From contig MU603961.1 of assembly GCA_025201845.1 (NCBI GenBank), positions 29,738 through 93,737 of the forward strand: a DNA stretch of 64,000 nt, written 5' to 3'. Of the stretch, positions 21,567 through 30,110 are shown in pieces (the stretch's first letter is position 1; every line of letters starts with the position of its first letter). A model generated the notes under the pieces. That model ran no database searches and had not been told where the DNA came from. It saw nothing but the letters and a program-made list of their open reading frames with translations. The position numbers were made by a program, and so were the translations under genes. The DNA is from Martensiomyces pterosporus (lineage: Eukaryota > Kickxellomycota > Kickxellomycetes > Kickxellales > Kickxellaceae).

Positions 21567-22219
21567 CTAGTTCTTTTTCGATGACGCCCGACCCAGCGCA
21601 GTGTCAACATCCTGCTCGATCTCCCAGACATGCGCCTTGAGCTCGAGGTGATCGCGGGTAAGGATATCGTGCTGCTTGCGCCAGTCGGCCTTGAGCTGGG
21701 CAACCTGCTGTGAGGTAGCGCTGTTGGCGCGGAGCTTCTCCAAATCAGACTCCACGGCCTCAATCTTCTTCACGTACTCCTTGACCTTCAGCGACGACTT
21801 CTCCAGCTCATCGACGGAGCTCAGGACCAGGCTCGTGGCCTTCTGGTACTCCTCAATCAAGTAGACAAATCCAAACGCACCGGCCGATGTGACGCCCAGA
21901 AGGAAGCCAACAACACTAAACACATAAGAACTGACAGAGTGGGTTAGTTTTGCGTGTAGTGCATGTGTGCCGCGCTGAACTAATTCTCCCAGCCGCCACT
22001 GCAATTCACAGGGCTTGCTAGCTCTGGCCCCAATTCAACTTACCCACCACGGAATCCACCAATGGGCCGCTTCTTCTTAGGCGCCTGCTGGGCAGGGCGG
22101 GAGGCCACGGAGGCTGCCGCCTCGCCGACCTTGACTGTGGATTCAAAGCGGCGGGCGACAGCAGCAGGCCTGGCAAAAGCAGGAACGGCACGGGCGGAGG
22201 TCGAGAGTCGCGAGAACAT
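21567..22219 (-). CDS. Small mitochondrial inner-membrane coiled-coil protein, two exons
   Basis: Exon 1 (22219-22044) begins MFSRLSTSARAVPAFARPAA, an Arg-rich presequence lacking acidic residues, and ends in a Lys/Pro linker and GGFRGG. Intron 22043-21916 (128 nt, GTAAGT...TTTAG) joins it in phase to exon 2 (21915-21567), which starts VVGFLLGVTSAGAFGFVYLI, a Gly-rich membrane helix. The rest, rich in Leu, Lys and Glu, is a predicted coiled coil ending in SSKKN. The 174-residue protein resembles uncharacterised fungal mitochondrial proteins with a Gly-rich helix followed by a coiled coil; I cannot name a function. It shares a ~340-bp divergent promoter with the rhodanese gene. Confidence 0.75.
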
Positions 22220-22559
22220 AATTATGACAGATTGTGAAATGAAAAACAGAGAAAGGGTGAATGGTGGAAATTGACAGGCAGAGGCGAAGGAGATAAAAAC
22301 ACAGGGTCTGCGTCTGCTGGCGAGGAACTCGAGCGCTACGCTGGAGCGCCCCTTCGGCTGTGACTTGCAACGAGCCGCCAAGATAAAGCCTGGCTGATCA
22401 TGCTCGGATCAGGAATCATCGGCCTCTTTGCATTGACAGCGTGTTCCTCGCCTGCCCCCAAATTCAGCGCCTGTTTTTTTTTTTGCCTCCAGTCTCACTC
22501 GATACTCTTCTGTTTTCTTACTATAATCTCCATCTTTGTTGCTCTCGATCTGCCCCCTG
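22220..22559. promoter_or_regulatory. Shared divergent promoter
   Basis: 340 bp between the start codons of the mitochondrial coiled-coil gene and the rhodanese gene. The right part is pyrimidine-rich. No TATA box is obvious. Confidence 0.5.
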
Positions 22560-23948
22560 ATGTTCTGCCGCGGCATTCTTCTGCAACGAGCGCCCACGCT
22601 GCGCCAAACGATAGCCAAAGCAGCGGCAGCAGCCAGTGCCCCGCCTTTACAGCTTGCCAAAGGGTGGCTGACTACTGCCGCAAGCCCGGCTGTCCAGCGG
22701 TCCTGGCTACCTCGCCACACAGCAGCCACTGGGCCATTGCGAGCAGCGCACAGCAGCAGACTGTGCACCTGTGGCAGCAGCCGCCTTGTGCACACCACAC
22801 TAGCAGCCCCCGCGGACAGGAGCAAATCGCCGTACCTCCACAGCTCCCCAGGGCAGCTGCCTCCACACCCGCTAGACATCGACCAGCCGTACCCGGCGCC
22901 AACCGAAGATGGGTTCTTTACCATATCCTTTTACAGCTTTTTCGACATCCCCGAAAGAACCGTGCAGTCCATGCGCGACAAGATCCAGAAGGAGTGGGTC
23001 GAGGATCTGGGGGTAGTCGGCCGCATCTACATCTGCGAGCAAGGGATCAACGCCCAGCTGAGTATACCCGAGAGTAACACGCAGGCTCTGCGATCCTGGC
23101 TCGAGTCAAGCAGCCTGTTCAGCGGCCGCATTCCAAAATTCAACTGGGCCATCGAGCACCGCAGAGCATTCAAGGCGCTGCACGTACGTGTGCGCCCGCT
23201 AGTAGCAGCCGGCGAGGCACTTGATCTGGGCACGCTGGAGCACGAGCCAGAGTACCTCAAGCCTCAGGACTGGGAGAACGAGCTGCGGGAGGCACAAAGG
23301 AGCCAGGAGTCGCAGCCGCTGCTGATTGATATGCGCAACAGCTACGAGTTCCGCATTGGCAAGTTTGAGGGCGCTGTGTGCCCCGATGTCGATACGTTCC
23401 GCGAGGAAATGGATGCGGTGCGCAGTATGTGCAAGGGCAAGGGAAAGAAGGAGCCCATCTACATGTACTGCACTGGCGGAATTCGCTGCTCAGTCGCTGG
23501 AGCCATCCTCAAATCTGAGGGATATGAGAACGTCAAGACGCTTCAGGGCGGTGTGATTGCATATGGGAGACACATCCGCGAGCAAGAGAACGGCCAGGAG
23601 AGCTCCCTGTACCACGGCAAGAACTTCACTTTTGACAAGCGTCTCGGCGAAGAGGTGACCAGCGAGGTTCTGGCAAAGTGCGACCAGTGTGGTGGGCCCT
23701 GCGACACGTTCACCAATTGCGCAAACACCAGCTGCAACCTCTTGTTTATCCAGTGTCCCGACTGCGCTGCAAAGCACGACCACACTTGCGGGAACGAGCT
23801 GTGCATAGAGCGTGCGCAGATGCCCCATGAGGAGCTGGTCAAGAATCGCATGGCGCCCCTCTGGAACTACCGTACAAGAGTGCGGCCCGAGGAGGCGTTT
23901 GACAAGGACGGAATCGCGCGACCAAAGAGGGCATCGGCAGAGTGCTGA
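22560..23948 (+). CDS. TrhO/YceA-like rhodanese, probably mitochondrial tRNA uridine hydroxylase type
   Basis: From the ATG at 22560 the protein has 462 residues. The first ~35 (MFCRGILLQRAPTLRQTIAK) look like a mitochondrial presequence. Then come the TrhO N-terminal domain (FYSFFDIPE ... ICEQGINAQLSIP) and a rhodanese domain with LLIDMRNSYEFRIGKFEGA and the active loop YCTGGIRCSVAG, where Cys304 is the rhodanese cysteine. A Cys-rich C-terminal zinc-like region follows (CDQCGGPC, CANTSCN, CPDC, CGNELC). Bacterial TrhO makes 5-hydroxyuridine at tRNA position 34, and human TSTD2 has a similar layout. Function in fungi is inferred from family. Eight more in-frame codons precede the chosen start and begin with another ATG. 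Confidence 0.85.
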   Translation: MFCRGILLQRAPTLRQTIAKAAAAASAPPLQLAKGWLTTAASPAVQRSWLPRHTAATGPLRAAHSSRLCTCGSSRLVHTTLAAPADRSKSPYLHSSPGQLPPHPLDIDQPYPAPTEDGFFTISFYSFFDIPERTVQSMRDKIQKEWVEDLGVVGRIYICEQGINAQLSIPESNTQALRSWLESSSLFSGRIPKFNWAIEHRRAFKALHVRVRPLVAAGEALDLGTLEHEPEYLKPQDWENELREAQRSQESQPLLIDMRNSYEFRIGKFEGAVCPDVDTFREEMDAVRSMCKGKGKKEPIYMYCTGGIRCSVAGAILKSEGYENVKTLQGGVIAYGRHIREQENGQESSLYHGKNFTFDKRLGEEVTSEVLAKCDQCGGPCDTFTNCANTSCNLLFIQCPDCAAKHDHTCGNELCIERAQMPHEELVKNRMAPLWNYRTRVRPEEAFDKDGIARPKRASAEC

Positions 23949-24046
23949 TTGCTAGAAAGAGCAGCGGTTCATGCAACTGTTCGAGAATAGCGTGGTATCC
24001 AGCTTCATTACAGAAAGAAAATAGAAGGCACTTCAAACCTGGCTGT

Positions 24047-24613
24047 CTAGTCGTCGCCAACAGGCACCTCCTCATCCAGCATGCGCTCGAGCTTCACTCT
24101 GATCTCGGACGTCTCGTCGCCGCGTAATACATCGCGCACAAACGTGACCTCGGTCTGCATCTGCATCATCTCCAGTGCACCACGAACCACGCCGCAGAGC
24201 ACATTGCTGTACCACAGCCCGTCTTGAATGGCTTTTGGCGGCAGCTCGCAAAAGTCGTTCAGCGGGTTGTCGTCCAGAATCAGCGAAAACTCCTTCGAAT
24301 CCGCTGACCAGTTGGCCACCGAAGGCGTGATGTTGAGGAACATCTTGAACCCGACCTTCGAGATGACCTCGGCGGTGGCATGCAGGTCCTGGCACCTCTC
24401 CAAACCCGTGCGTGCCAAGAGGTCGTCGATTAGGCGAACGCCAATGTTGTAGCCCATCTTGTCCAGCTGCTTGTTGACTGCCCCGTAGTCCTCGTAGTCC
24501 TTGACCAGCTGGACCACTAGCGACCCGTATGTGAAAATGAATAGCTCGGCGCTCACCTTCTCGACGTTGTTTTTCCACGCCTCCTCGCCGATATTTCTGT
24601 ACTGCTTTGCCAT
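24047..24613 (-). CDS. BET3: TRAPP complex subunit Bet3/TRAPPC3
   Basis: A 188-residue protein close to the family's usual ~180-190. Bet3 is a core subunit of the TRAPP tether/GEF that activates Rab1/Ypt1 at the Golgi. Conserved blocks: ELFIFTYGSLVVQLVKDYED, NKQLDKMGYNIGVRLIDDLL, a Cys in RCQD matching the acylated Cys of the family, FKMFLNITPSVANW, LILDDNPL, and YSNVLCGVVRGALEMMQM. The start is the last ATG of a row of Met/Ile codons, giving MAKQYRNIGEEAW, which matches Bet3 starts; earlier ATGs add a non-conserved leader. Its 3' end converges on the rhodanese gene, 98 bp away. Confidence 0.95.
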   Translation of the reverse strand: MAKQYRNIGEEAWKNNVEKVSAELFIFTYGSLVVQLVKDYEDYGAVNKQLDKMGYNIGVRLIDDLLARTGLERCQDLHATAEVISKVGFKMFLNITPSVANWSADSKEFSLILDDNPLNDFCELPPKAIQDGLWYSNVLCGVVRGALEMMQMQTEVTFVRDVLRGDETSEIRVKLERMLDEEVPVGDD

Positions 24614-24884
24614 GATGATGACGATGATGATAGGCGCTATGCTGGGTTGCGGGCTACAGGTAGAAAACAGGTTGGGGATAGGAAAGTGCTGTTTTTGGCT
24701 GGAGCGAATCATGCGCATTTTGGCAATTTAACCAGCACGCACAGCTTTTCTGTTGTATGGGCAGCACACACCTGACTGGCATCGGCGCACAAATGTCTGC
24801 TGGCATGGTTCTTTTTCCTTTTTAAATACAAAAATAGCATCTTGAACTACTAACAGACAAAAGACGAATCCACAAACATGTCGC

Positions 24885-26813
24885 TCAGTCCCTGGGCAGC
24901 GCACACATCTCGCACGAATCGTTGCTGGCGCTGTTTTCGAATGTGCAGTGGCGGCACGCCCATGTGCTGCTGCTAGACGAGCTTGCGCCAGCTGAAGATG
25001 CAGATTGACCAAACCCATCTGCAGACGAGACAGGAGCAGAGCCCGATCCAGGAGCGGAGCCAGCAGCAGCCTGGCTGAGGTCGTCGTTTGAAGCCTCACG
25101 AAGCATGAGTGCCAGCGTCTGCCATCCACCTGACGCCTCGAGCTGTGCGGCAGATTCGGCTGCTGCTGGTGGGTCCGACACAATCCGGCCAATAAGCTTC
25201 ATGTCATCGCCAGAAAGAACTCCGAGGCTGGCCAGATACACGAGCAGGTGGAAGTCCGACAGCACGGCGCTGAGCCTTTCAGGCGATCCCTTGGCACTCT
25301 CAATCCGTCTCTTGAGCAGTCCAGGCGTCTGCACTTGTTGCAGGTGCTCGCGGTTCTCGATGCAGAACAGATCCTCGCTGCGGAACAAGGGCTTGGGCTC
25401 CTTCGGGTATCCGCTTGTGAGGTTGACCAGAAGGTACTCCACGGGGAATGCGGGCTTTGCATTCGCCGTGACAGGCAGGTTGTACTCGTTCGTGTACTTG
25501 TAAAAGATGTCTGGCACATACCGGGTTTTTGTCGGTTCGCGCACGCACATCTTGGACGGCACGCTGCTAGGCACAATGAGATCCGCTGCTTGCATGGCCA
25601 TCGCCGAGTTTGACAGCTGCCATGCCGTCACATCAATGTCGCCATCCTGGTTGCCGCTCACGCAGCAAGTGACAAACTTGCTGCCAAAGTGGCCGCCGCT
25701 CGACCAGCGGCATCTGTTCGGGTGCCTGAGCTCCATATACGCAGCGAGTCTGCACTCGAGCGAAGTGAGGAAGTACGAGTTTGCATGGCGGCGATACAGG
25801 ACCTTTCCATTCCCCTCAACGGACTCCAGATCGGTAAACACCATTCCGACGATAGCGAGGCCGCATGCCTCAGCAACTTCGTCTGCCCGCTTCAGCTCAT
25901 CCTCAAACTCTTTCGACTCAAGGCTGATTTTGATCCCATCTTCCTCCCACGCCTGCTTGGGCTCATAGATGGCCTCGACAATGGCCTTTATGCCCAGAGG
26001 AACGTCGTTGTAGCGCTCATAGCGGCCATACAGGAACCCGAATCTCTGGCAGCGAGTGGTCCTCCAGAAAGACAGCAGCCTGTCGATGATGTCCCTGTGC
26101 GCAAACTCGACGTTGTCGACCATACGGAACTGCTGCCGCTGCAAAGTAATGGCAGACGGCTGGCACTTTGTGCAGATGCCCTCGGGCCATGGCGCATGTC
26201 CGCTGCGGCACTTTGGCTTCACGCGGTAGTCGGGGTCCTCCAGCGGCAGCGGGGTGTTTGGCGATGGGCCACGGCTAATATCGCCGCGAATCTTTTGGTC
26301 GGACAGGATTTTGCGCAGGTATGCATGGAACGACAAGTGCTTGACCTTGTTCTCGGCCAGGTATGCCGGGTCAAAGGGCTCTATGGGCATGCAGTACTCG
26401 CACATGGCATTGGGTCCATGCTTGCAGAACCCTACATCCCGTTTGCGCTTGATCAGTCCATCGTCCTTCTCCAGCTGGCTGTCCACCTCGTCCTGCTTAA
26501 AGAAAGCGGAGCTTGCGCTAGCCCTATCGCCGCTAAGCGGCTGCGCCTCCTGGCTGGCGGGCTCCTCGCTGGGCCGTGCTGAGGCAGCAACGCTGGCAAA
26601 GAGCATGTCGCCGTGCTTGAAGCCCAAAGACGAAATGGCGCTTTCGAATTCAGCTACCATGTCCTTGCCTTGTATGTCGCGCGTCAGCTTGATGGCGTCG
26701 GGAGCAGGCGCGCTCATCATTGGCGCGAGCCTTTCAAGCAGCGTGGCCAGAGTGTCGCTTGGCTGGACCTCGACACGGTGCATTCCTTCGGGCGACCTCA
26801 CACGAATAATCAT
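24885..26813 (-). CDS. NPL4: Npl4, cofactor of the Cdc48/p97 segregase, with C-terminal NZF zinc finger
   Basis: Npl4 with Ufd1 brings polyubiquitylated substrates to Cdc48 for ER-associated degradation and other extraction tasks. The 642-residue protein starts MIIRVRSPEGMHRVEVQP, a UBX-like domain. A zf-NPL4 block follows with CKHGPNAMCEYCMP and HLSFHAYLRKI. The MPN-like domain (RFGFLYGRYERYNDVPLGIK, ICTKCQPS before it) and the NPL4 C-terminal helices come next. The final ~25 residues form an NZF finger (WACRHCTF ... CEMCALP) with the expected four cysteines. The open frame extends 27 codons upstream, but 26813 gives the family's start. S. cerevisiae Npl4 lacks this NZF, while human NPLOC4 has it. 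Confidence 0.96.
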   Translation of the reverse strand: MIIRVRSPEGMHRVEVQPSDTLATLLERLAPMMSAPAPDAIKLTRDIQGKDMVAEFESAISSLGFKHGDMLFASVAASARPSEEPASQEAQPLSGDRASASSAFFKQDEVDSQLEKDDGLIKRKRDVGFCKHGPNAMCEYCMPIEPFDPAYLAENKVKHLSFHAYLRKILSDQKIRGDISRGPSPNTPLPLEDPDYRVKPKCRSGHAPWPEGICTKCQPSAITLQRQQFRMVDNVEFAHRDIIDRLLSFWRTTRCQRFGFLYGRYERYNDVPLGIKAIVEAIYEPKQAWEEDGIKISLESKEFEDELKRADEVAEACGLAIVGMVFTDLESVEGNGKVLYRRHANSYFLTSLECRLAAYMELRHPNRCRWSSGGHFGSKFVTCCVSGNQDGDIDVTAWQLSNSAMAMQAADLIVPSSVPSKMCVREPTKTRYVPDIFYKYTNEYNLPVTANAKPAFPVEYLLVNLTSGYPKEPKPLFRSEDLFCIENREHLQQVQTPGLLKRRIESAKGSPERLSAVLSDFHLLVYLASLGVLSGDDMKLIGRIVSDPPAAAESAAQLEASGGWQTLALMLREASNDDLSQAAAGSAPGSGSAPVSSADGFGQSASSAGASSSSSSTWACRHCTFENSASNDSCEMCALPRD

Positions 26814-27253
26814 TTCTCGGAAGGCAGAATTGAGTACGCCTGTGCTGTGTTGCTGTGAGTGGTGCGTGCTTGGGTGTGCTGTTGCTAGAGGCAAGGGGGA
26901 AGCAGAGAAGCAAAGAAGGAATTGTCCGCAAAAGGAATCGCTGCTTGCCTTGACACGGGCAGCAGGCTGTGCAGCTACCGAGGCTCCAGCCAGCTTGGCG
27001 GATGTGATTACGTAGCTCGCTCCCTCGGTGCCGACTCAGCTTGGCCTGGCGCATGGGTTTGACTCGGCTTGGGCAAAATGGCTGTGCCACCCACCCGTCA
27101 TGCTGCCCTGTGCCACTGTCTGCACACAGCGCTCTTTCAAGTCGTGATCCCGACTTTGGCTGTACTACTTTTGCTTTCTCTTTCTGGGCTTCTGCTTTTC
27201 AGCTACTTTTTTGTCTCTCCAGATTTGCCAGATGCGAATGTCATAGCACATAT
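26814..27253. promoter_or_regulatory. Divergent promoter region and possible first exon of the membrane protein
   Basis: 440 bp between NPL4 and the downstream membrane-protein gene. A short frame beginning at the ATG at 27078 (AAAATGG context) encodes a strongly hydrophobic run. A 62-nt GT...AG segment (27141-27202) would join it in phase to the downstream frame, but the GTCGTG donor is weak. Confidence 0.35.
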
Positions 27254-28459
27254 ATGGGCAACGAAACGGTACCGACAAACCACGGGTTCCTTGACGGGTG
27301 CTATCTGCACGAGGATGCCTACCATGGAGCAGCGACGCTTGTATCGTTCCACTTTGTTAGATACATCTTGTTTACTGTCATGCTCACCATCGCCGGACCG
27401 CTGGTTTACCGGATAGTTGCGGCGTTCTTTGACCTTGAGCGGGACTTTAAGAGCGTGGCCGACCACTTTGACGACGTCACCAGCGGGCTGCTATACTCTT
27501 ACGTTGTCTTTACCCTGGGCAACTATGCACACACGTTTGGCTGGGTCACCTTGGTGTTCTATTTTGTCGGACTCTTGGCCTACTCTGCGCTGGTCGAGCT
27601 CCCGTTTATGCGCGTGAGCTTGCCTGGATGGCGCGATTGGAGCAAGGGTGCGTGGGCCGTCAACCTCACCGGCGTGGCCCTGGTCCTTGTAGCAGCTGGG
27701 TTCCACATCCGCTGGTCATATAAGGCAGGGATCCTCCAGTGGTACCTGCCTCTCTTTGTTCTGGCAACGGCGAGCGTGTGGTCGACTATTTTCGTCAGGA
27801 TGCTGCACCACCATTGCATCGACAACTGTCCTGAGGGCCTGGGAATCGAGCGCCGCACACGCAAGGTTGCACTGGTATTGTTCACGCGGCGCAGCGCCTA
27901 CGAGAAGCGAAAGCGCCAAGCAGAGATTCGTGAGCAGCAGCGCGAGCTGCGCGAAAGAGCAGAGCGCTATGCGGCAACAACCGCAAGTGCACCAGCTGCC
28001 CCAGCTTTCTCCTCGCTGCAGAGTAGCAGCAGCAACAATGGGGCGGAGAATATCTCGCTTGACACAATCGACGGAAAGACCTGCGATTCCGGCGCAACCA
28101 GCGAGATTGCCAATGCGCTGGGCACCAACAGCACATCCCTCCTGAACATGCCAAACGAGCCCACGCGCCAGGAGCGCATCAATACGCTGACGCATGCGCA
28201 GAAGCGAGAGGTTATCGAGGAAAAGCTGAAGAACAGACATTACCTCAACGTGCAGTCAGGCGGGCCCCTGCCTCTGCACAGGTACCGGCTCCATCTGCAC
28301 CACTGGCAGATATTCTACATCCTGGCGTTCTTTACCAGATTCGACGAGTTTGCCTCCCGAGCATGTGCTGGGATCGTGCTTGGAATCGTGACGCAGGGCA
28401 GCGCGGCGTATGGATTTGATGCGATGATGGAGCGAAAAGGCGAGTATCACCACTGCTGA
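27254..28459 (+). CDS. Multi-pass membrane protein of unknown function
   Basis: From the conservative ATG at 27254 the protein has 401 residues, beginning MGNETVPTNHGFLDGCY with a possible N-glycosylation site. About six or seven hydrophobic segments follow, e.g. YILFTVMLTIAGPLVYRIV, LLYSYVVFTLGNYAHTFGW, WVTLVFYFVGLLAYSALV, LTGVALVLVAAGF and LFVLATASVWSTIFV. A long, charged and Ser/Ala-rich loop (about residues 210-340) separates these from a C-terminal helix region carrying LHLHHWQIFYILAFFTRF, with a conserved-looking His-His-Trp. I do not recognise the family. The start is uncertain: the frame is open back to 27041, and a spliced upstream exon starting at 27078 is possible. Confidence 0.6.
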   Translation: MGNETVPTNHGFLDGCYLHEDAYHGAATLVSFHFVRYILFTVMLTIAGPLVYRIVAAFFDLERDFKSVADHFDDVTSGLLYSYVVFTLGNYAHTFGWVTLVFYFVGLLAYSALVELPFMRVSLPGWRDWSKGAWAVNLTGVALVLVAAGFHIRWSYKAGILQWYLPLFVLATASVWSTIFVRMLHHHCIDNCPEGLGIERRTRKVALVLFTRRSAYEKRKRQAEIREQQRELRERAERYAATTASAPAAPAFSSLQSSSSNNGAENISLDTIDGKTCDSGATSEIANALGTNSTSLLNMPNEPTRQERINTLTHAQKREVIEEKLKNRHYLNVQSGGPLPLHRYRLHLHHWQIFYILAFFTRFDEFASRACAGIVLGIVTQGSAAYGFDAMMERKGEYHHC

Positions 28460-28988
28460 GTCTGAAAGACAGAAGGGGGCTCTCGCTCTGCGACTTTGTT
28501 TTATCCTTAAGTTATTTCTTTTTCCAGCCCTTTGTTTTGTATTTGCATGTGTCCGTTCAGCCATCTAAACTACACCCCACGACCACCGCACTGCTTATTA
28601 AGGCCCGCCACATGAAGGCCCCACCACTCATATGTCCTCTGTGCGCTCTGCTCTTCTCTGTTTCATTCCATCCTGCACCCTATTGCGAACTGTAGAGCAG
28701 CCATCCTCCTACGAATCAGTGCCCCTCCAAGATTTGAGCCCAGAGGACACAGAGTGGCCTGTGCCTTTGGCTCATTAGCTGCTCAGCGACTAATGCCTCC
28801 ACCTTTTGTATTTCTTGGCCCCTTATTGTAGAGCTCGTCAAGCCCAAGGAAGAGTAGCTTTTTTAAAAAGTTCCGCTTTGTCCTCATGCCCTTGCCTGCA
28901 GCAAACAGATGGCATTCAGGGTGGCAATACATGCACTTGTTCTCTGGGTGTTTCAAAATGCACAAAAGCAAAGCTAGAATCACACTAT
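28460..28988. other. Intergenic region, no gene seen
   Basis: 529 bp holding the 3' ends of two converging genes. The open frames are short and unconvincing. Confidence 0.5.
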
Positions 28989-29540
28989 CTAGTAAATGAT
29001 CTCATTGGGTCCAGAGACCCGACGAAGCGACTGGCGCCCGCCTCCACGCTTAGCGGGAGGCCCCGAAAGTGCCGCAAAGGAGGGAACCTGGAAGATGGGG
29101 GCTGCTCCCTGGGTCATTGGAATGGCAACGGCAGCGGCAGCTGGGGGAGGAGCAGCGGCTGGGGCGGCAGGAGCCGATGGAGGAGCGGCAGCTGGGGCGG
29201 CAGGAGTCGATGGGGGAGGAGCAGCTGGGGTGGCAGGTGGAGCAGGAGCAGCGACAGGAGGGGCTCCAGGAGCAATGATCCCAGCCGGTGGCGGCACACC
29301 TGCCTGGGCGGCAAGCTGAGCGGCGAGAGCCTCGAGGTTCTTCTGAGCGATGAGCTGGTTCTGGATCGTGAGTGCCTGCTCGGGAGTGAGGGTACCTCCA
29401 GGGCTGATCAATCCAGGGTTTACGATGAGGAGATCGTGGTTGATCGCTGGGTTGGTCAAGGGGTTGTTTGGATCGATGGGAGGAACAACAGCAGCCAGCG
29501 TGGCGACAGTAAAGACGAGCACCCCGATGACAAGCTTCAT
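28989..29540 (-). CDS. Small secreted Ala/Pro-rich protein
   Basis: A 183-residue protein starting MKLVIGVLVFTVATLAAVVPP, a clear signal peptide with likely cleavage near residue 17-19. The mature part begins DPNNPLTNPAINHDLL and has a Gln/Ala/Leu helix near residues 50-75. The central ~75 residues consist of repeated Pro-Ala blocks (APPPSTPAAPAAAPPS and similar), and the tail is basic (KRGGGRQSLRRVSG). No enzyme domain is visible. Such proteins are often cell-wall or mucin-like components, but this is only analogy. The start is chosen because the signal peptide begins exactly there; an upstream ATG in the same frame adds 33 residues unlike a signal. Confidence 0.7.
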   Translation of the reverse strand: MKLVIGVLVFTVATLAAVVPPIDPNNPLTNPAINHDLLIVNPGLISPGGTLTPEQALTIQNQLIAQKNLEALAAQLAAQAGVPPPAGIIAPGAPPVAAPAPPATPAAPPPSTPAAPAAAPPSAPAAPAAAPPPAAAAVAIPMTQGAAPIFQVPSFAALSGPPAKRGGGRQSLRRVSGPNEIIY

Positions 29541-30110
29541 TGTGTGTACAATGGCTGCAATAGTATAGATGTGTAGTGGTGTGGCGTGTTGCGTTGAGCG
29601 AGATGTGAGATAAGCTGGGAGGACTACTCGAGGCTTCATGTACGCCAGCGCCTCACGCTTTTAAGCATGCCCGTTTGAAAACCAGCAGATGCTGCTCTGC
29701 ATGAGATGCTGGCGTCTGCATGAACCAGGATCCATGTGAATATTAAAACATGCCCAAGATACTGGTGTTCTCGCCTATCTCCACTTGACTACCACTTCAT
29801 CCTCTCATGGTACCCCGCATGAAAATGGTAGGTAGCATGTTTCATATCCAAGTGCAAGTGCTGCCACTGGGGTAGCTGGGAAAGCGGTGGAGGTTGCTGC
29901 AAAAACATACATGATACTAGGCGTATGCAGTTTGAAACACACAGCACCTGTTCTCCGCTTCACCCTTAGCAGCCTTTTGTCTTTTGTGGCTGTAGTGGTA
30001 CAGTTGCTTTGCTTAGCACTAGCACATGGCTAGCTGGCATTGTAGTAAGGGTGTCCAAGAGTGTGATATTTAGACTAGCTTTAGCCATGGATCTTGGTCT
30101 ACTCGCTGAT
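29541..30110. other. Intergenic region, no gene seen
   Basis: 570 bp between two minus-strand genes. It holds the upstream region of the small secreted protein and the 3' region of the multicopper oxidase. No domain-bearing frame. Confidence 0.5.

Noticed and set aside
28725..28760. A TTTGAGCC-like segment suggestive of a tRNA T-arm on the minus strand
   Set aside because: No matching acceptor stem or D-arm could be found around it.
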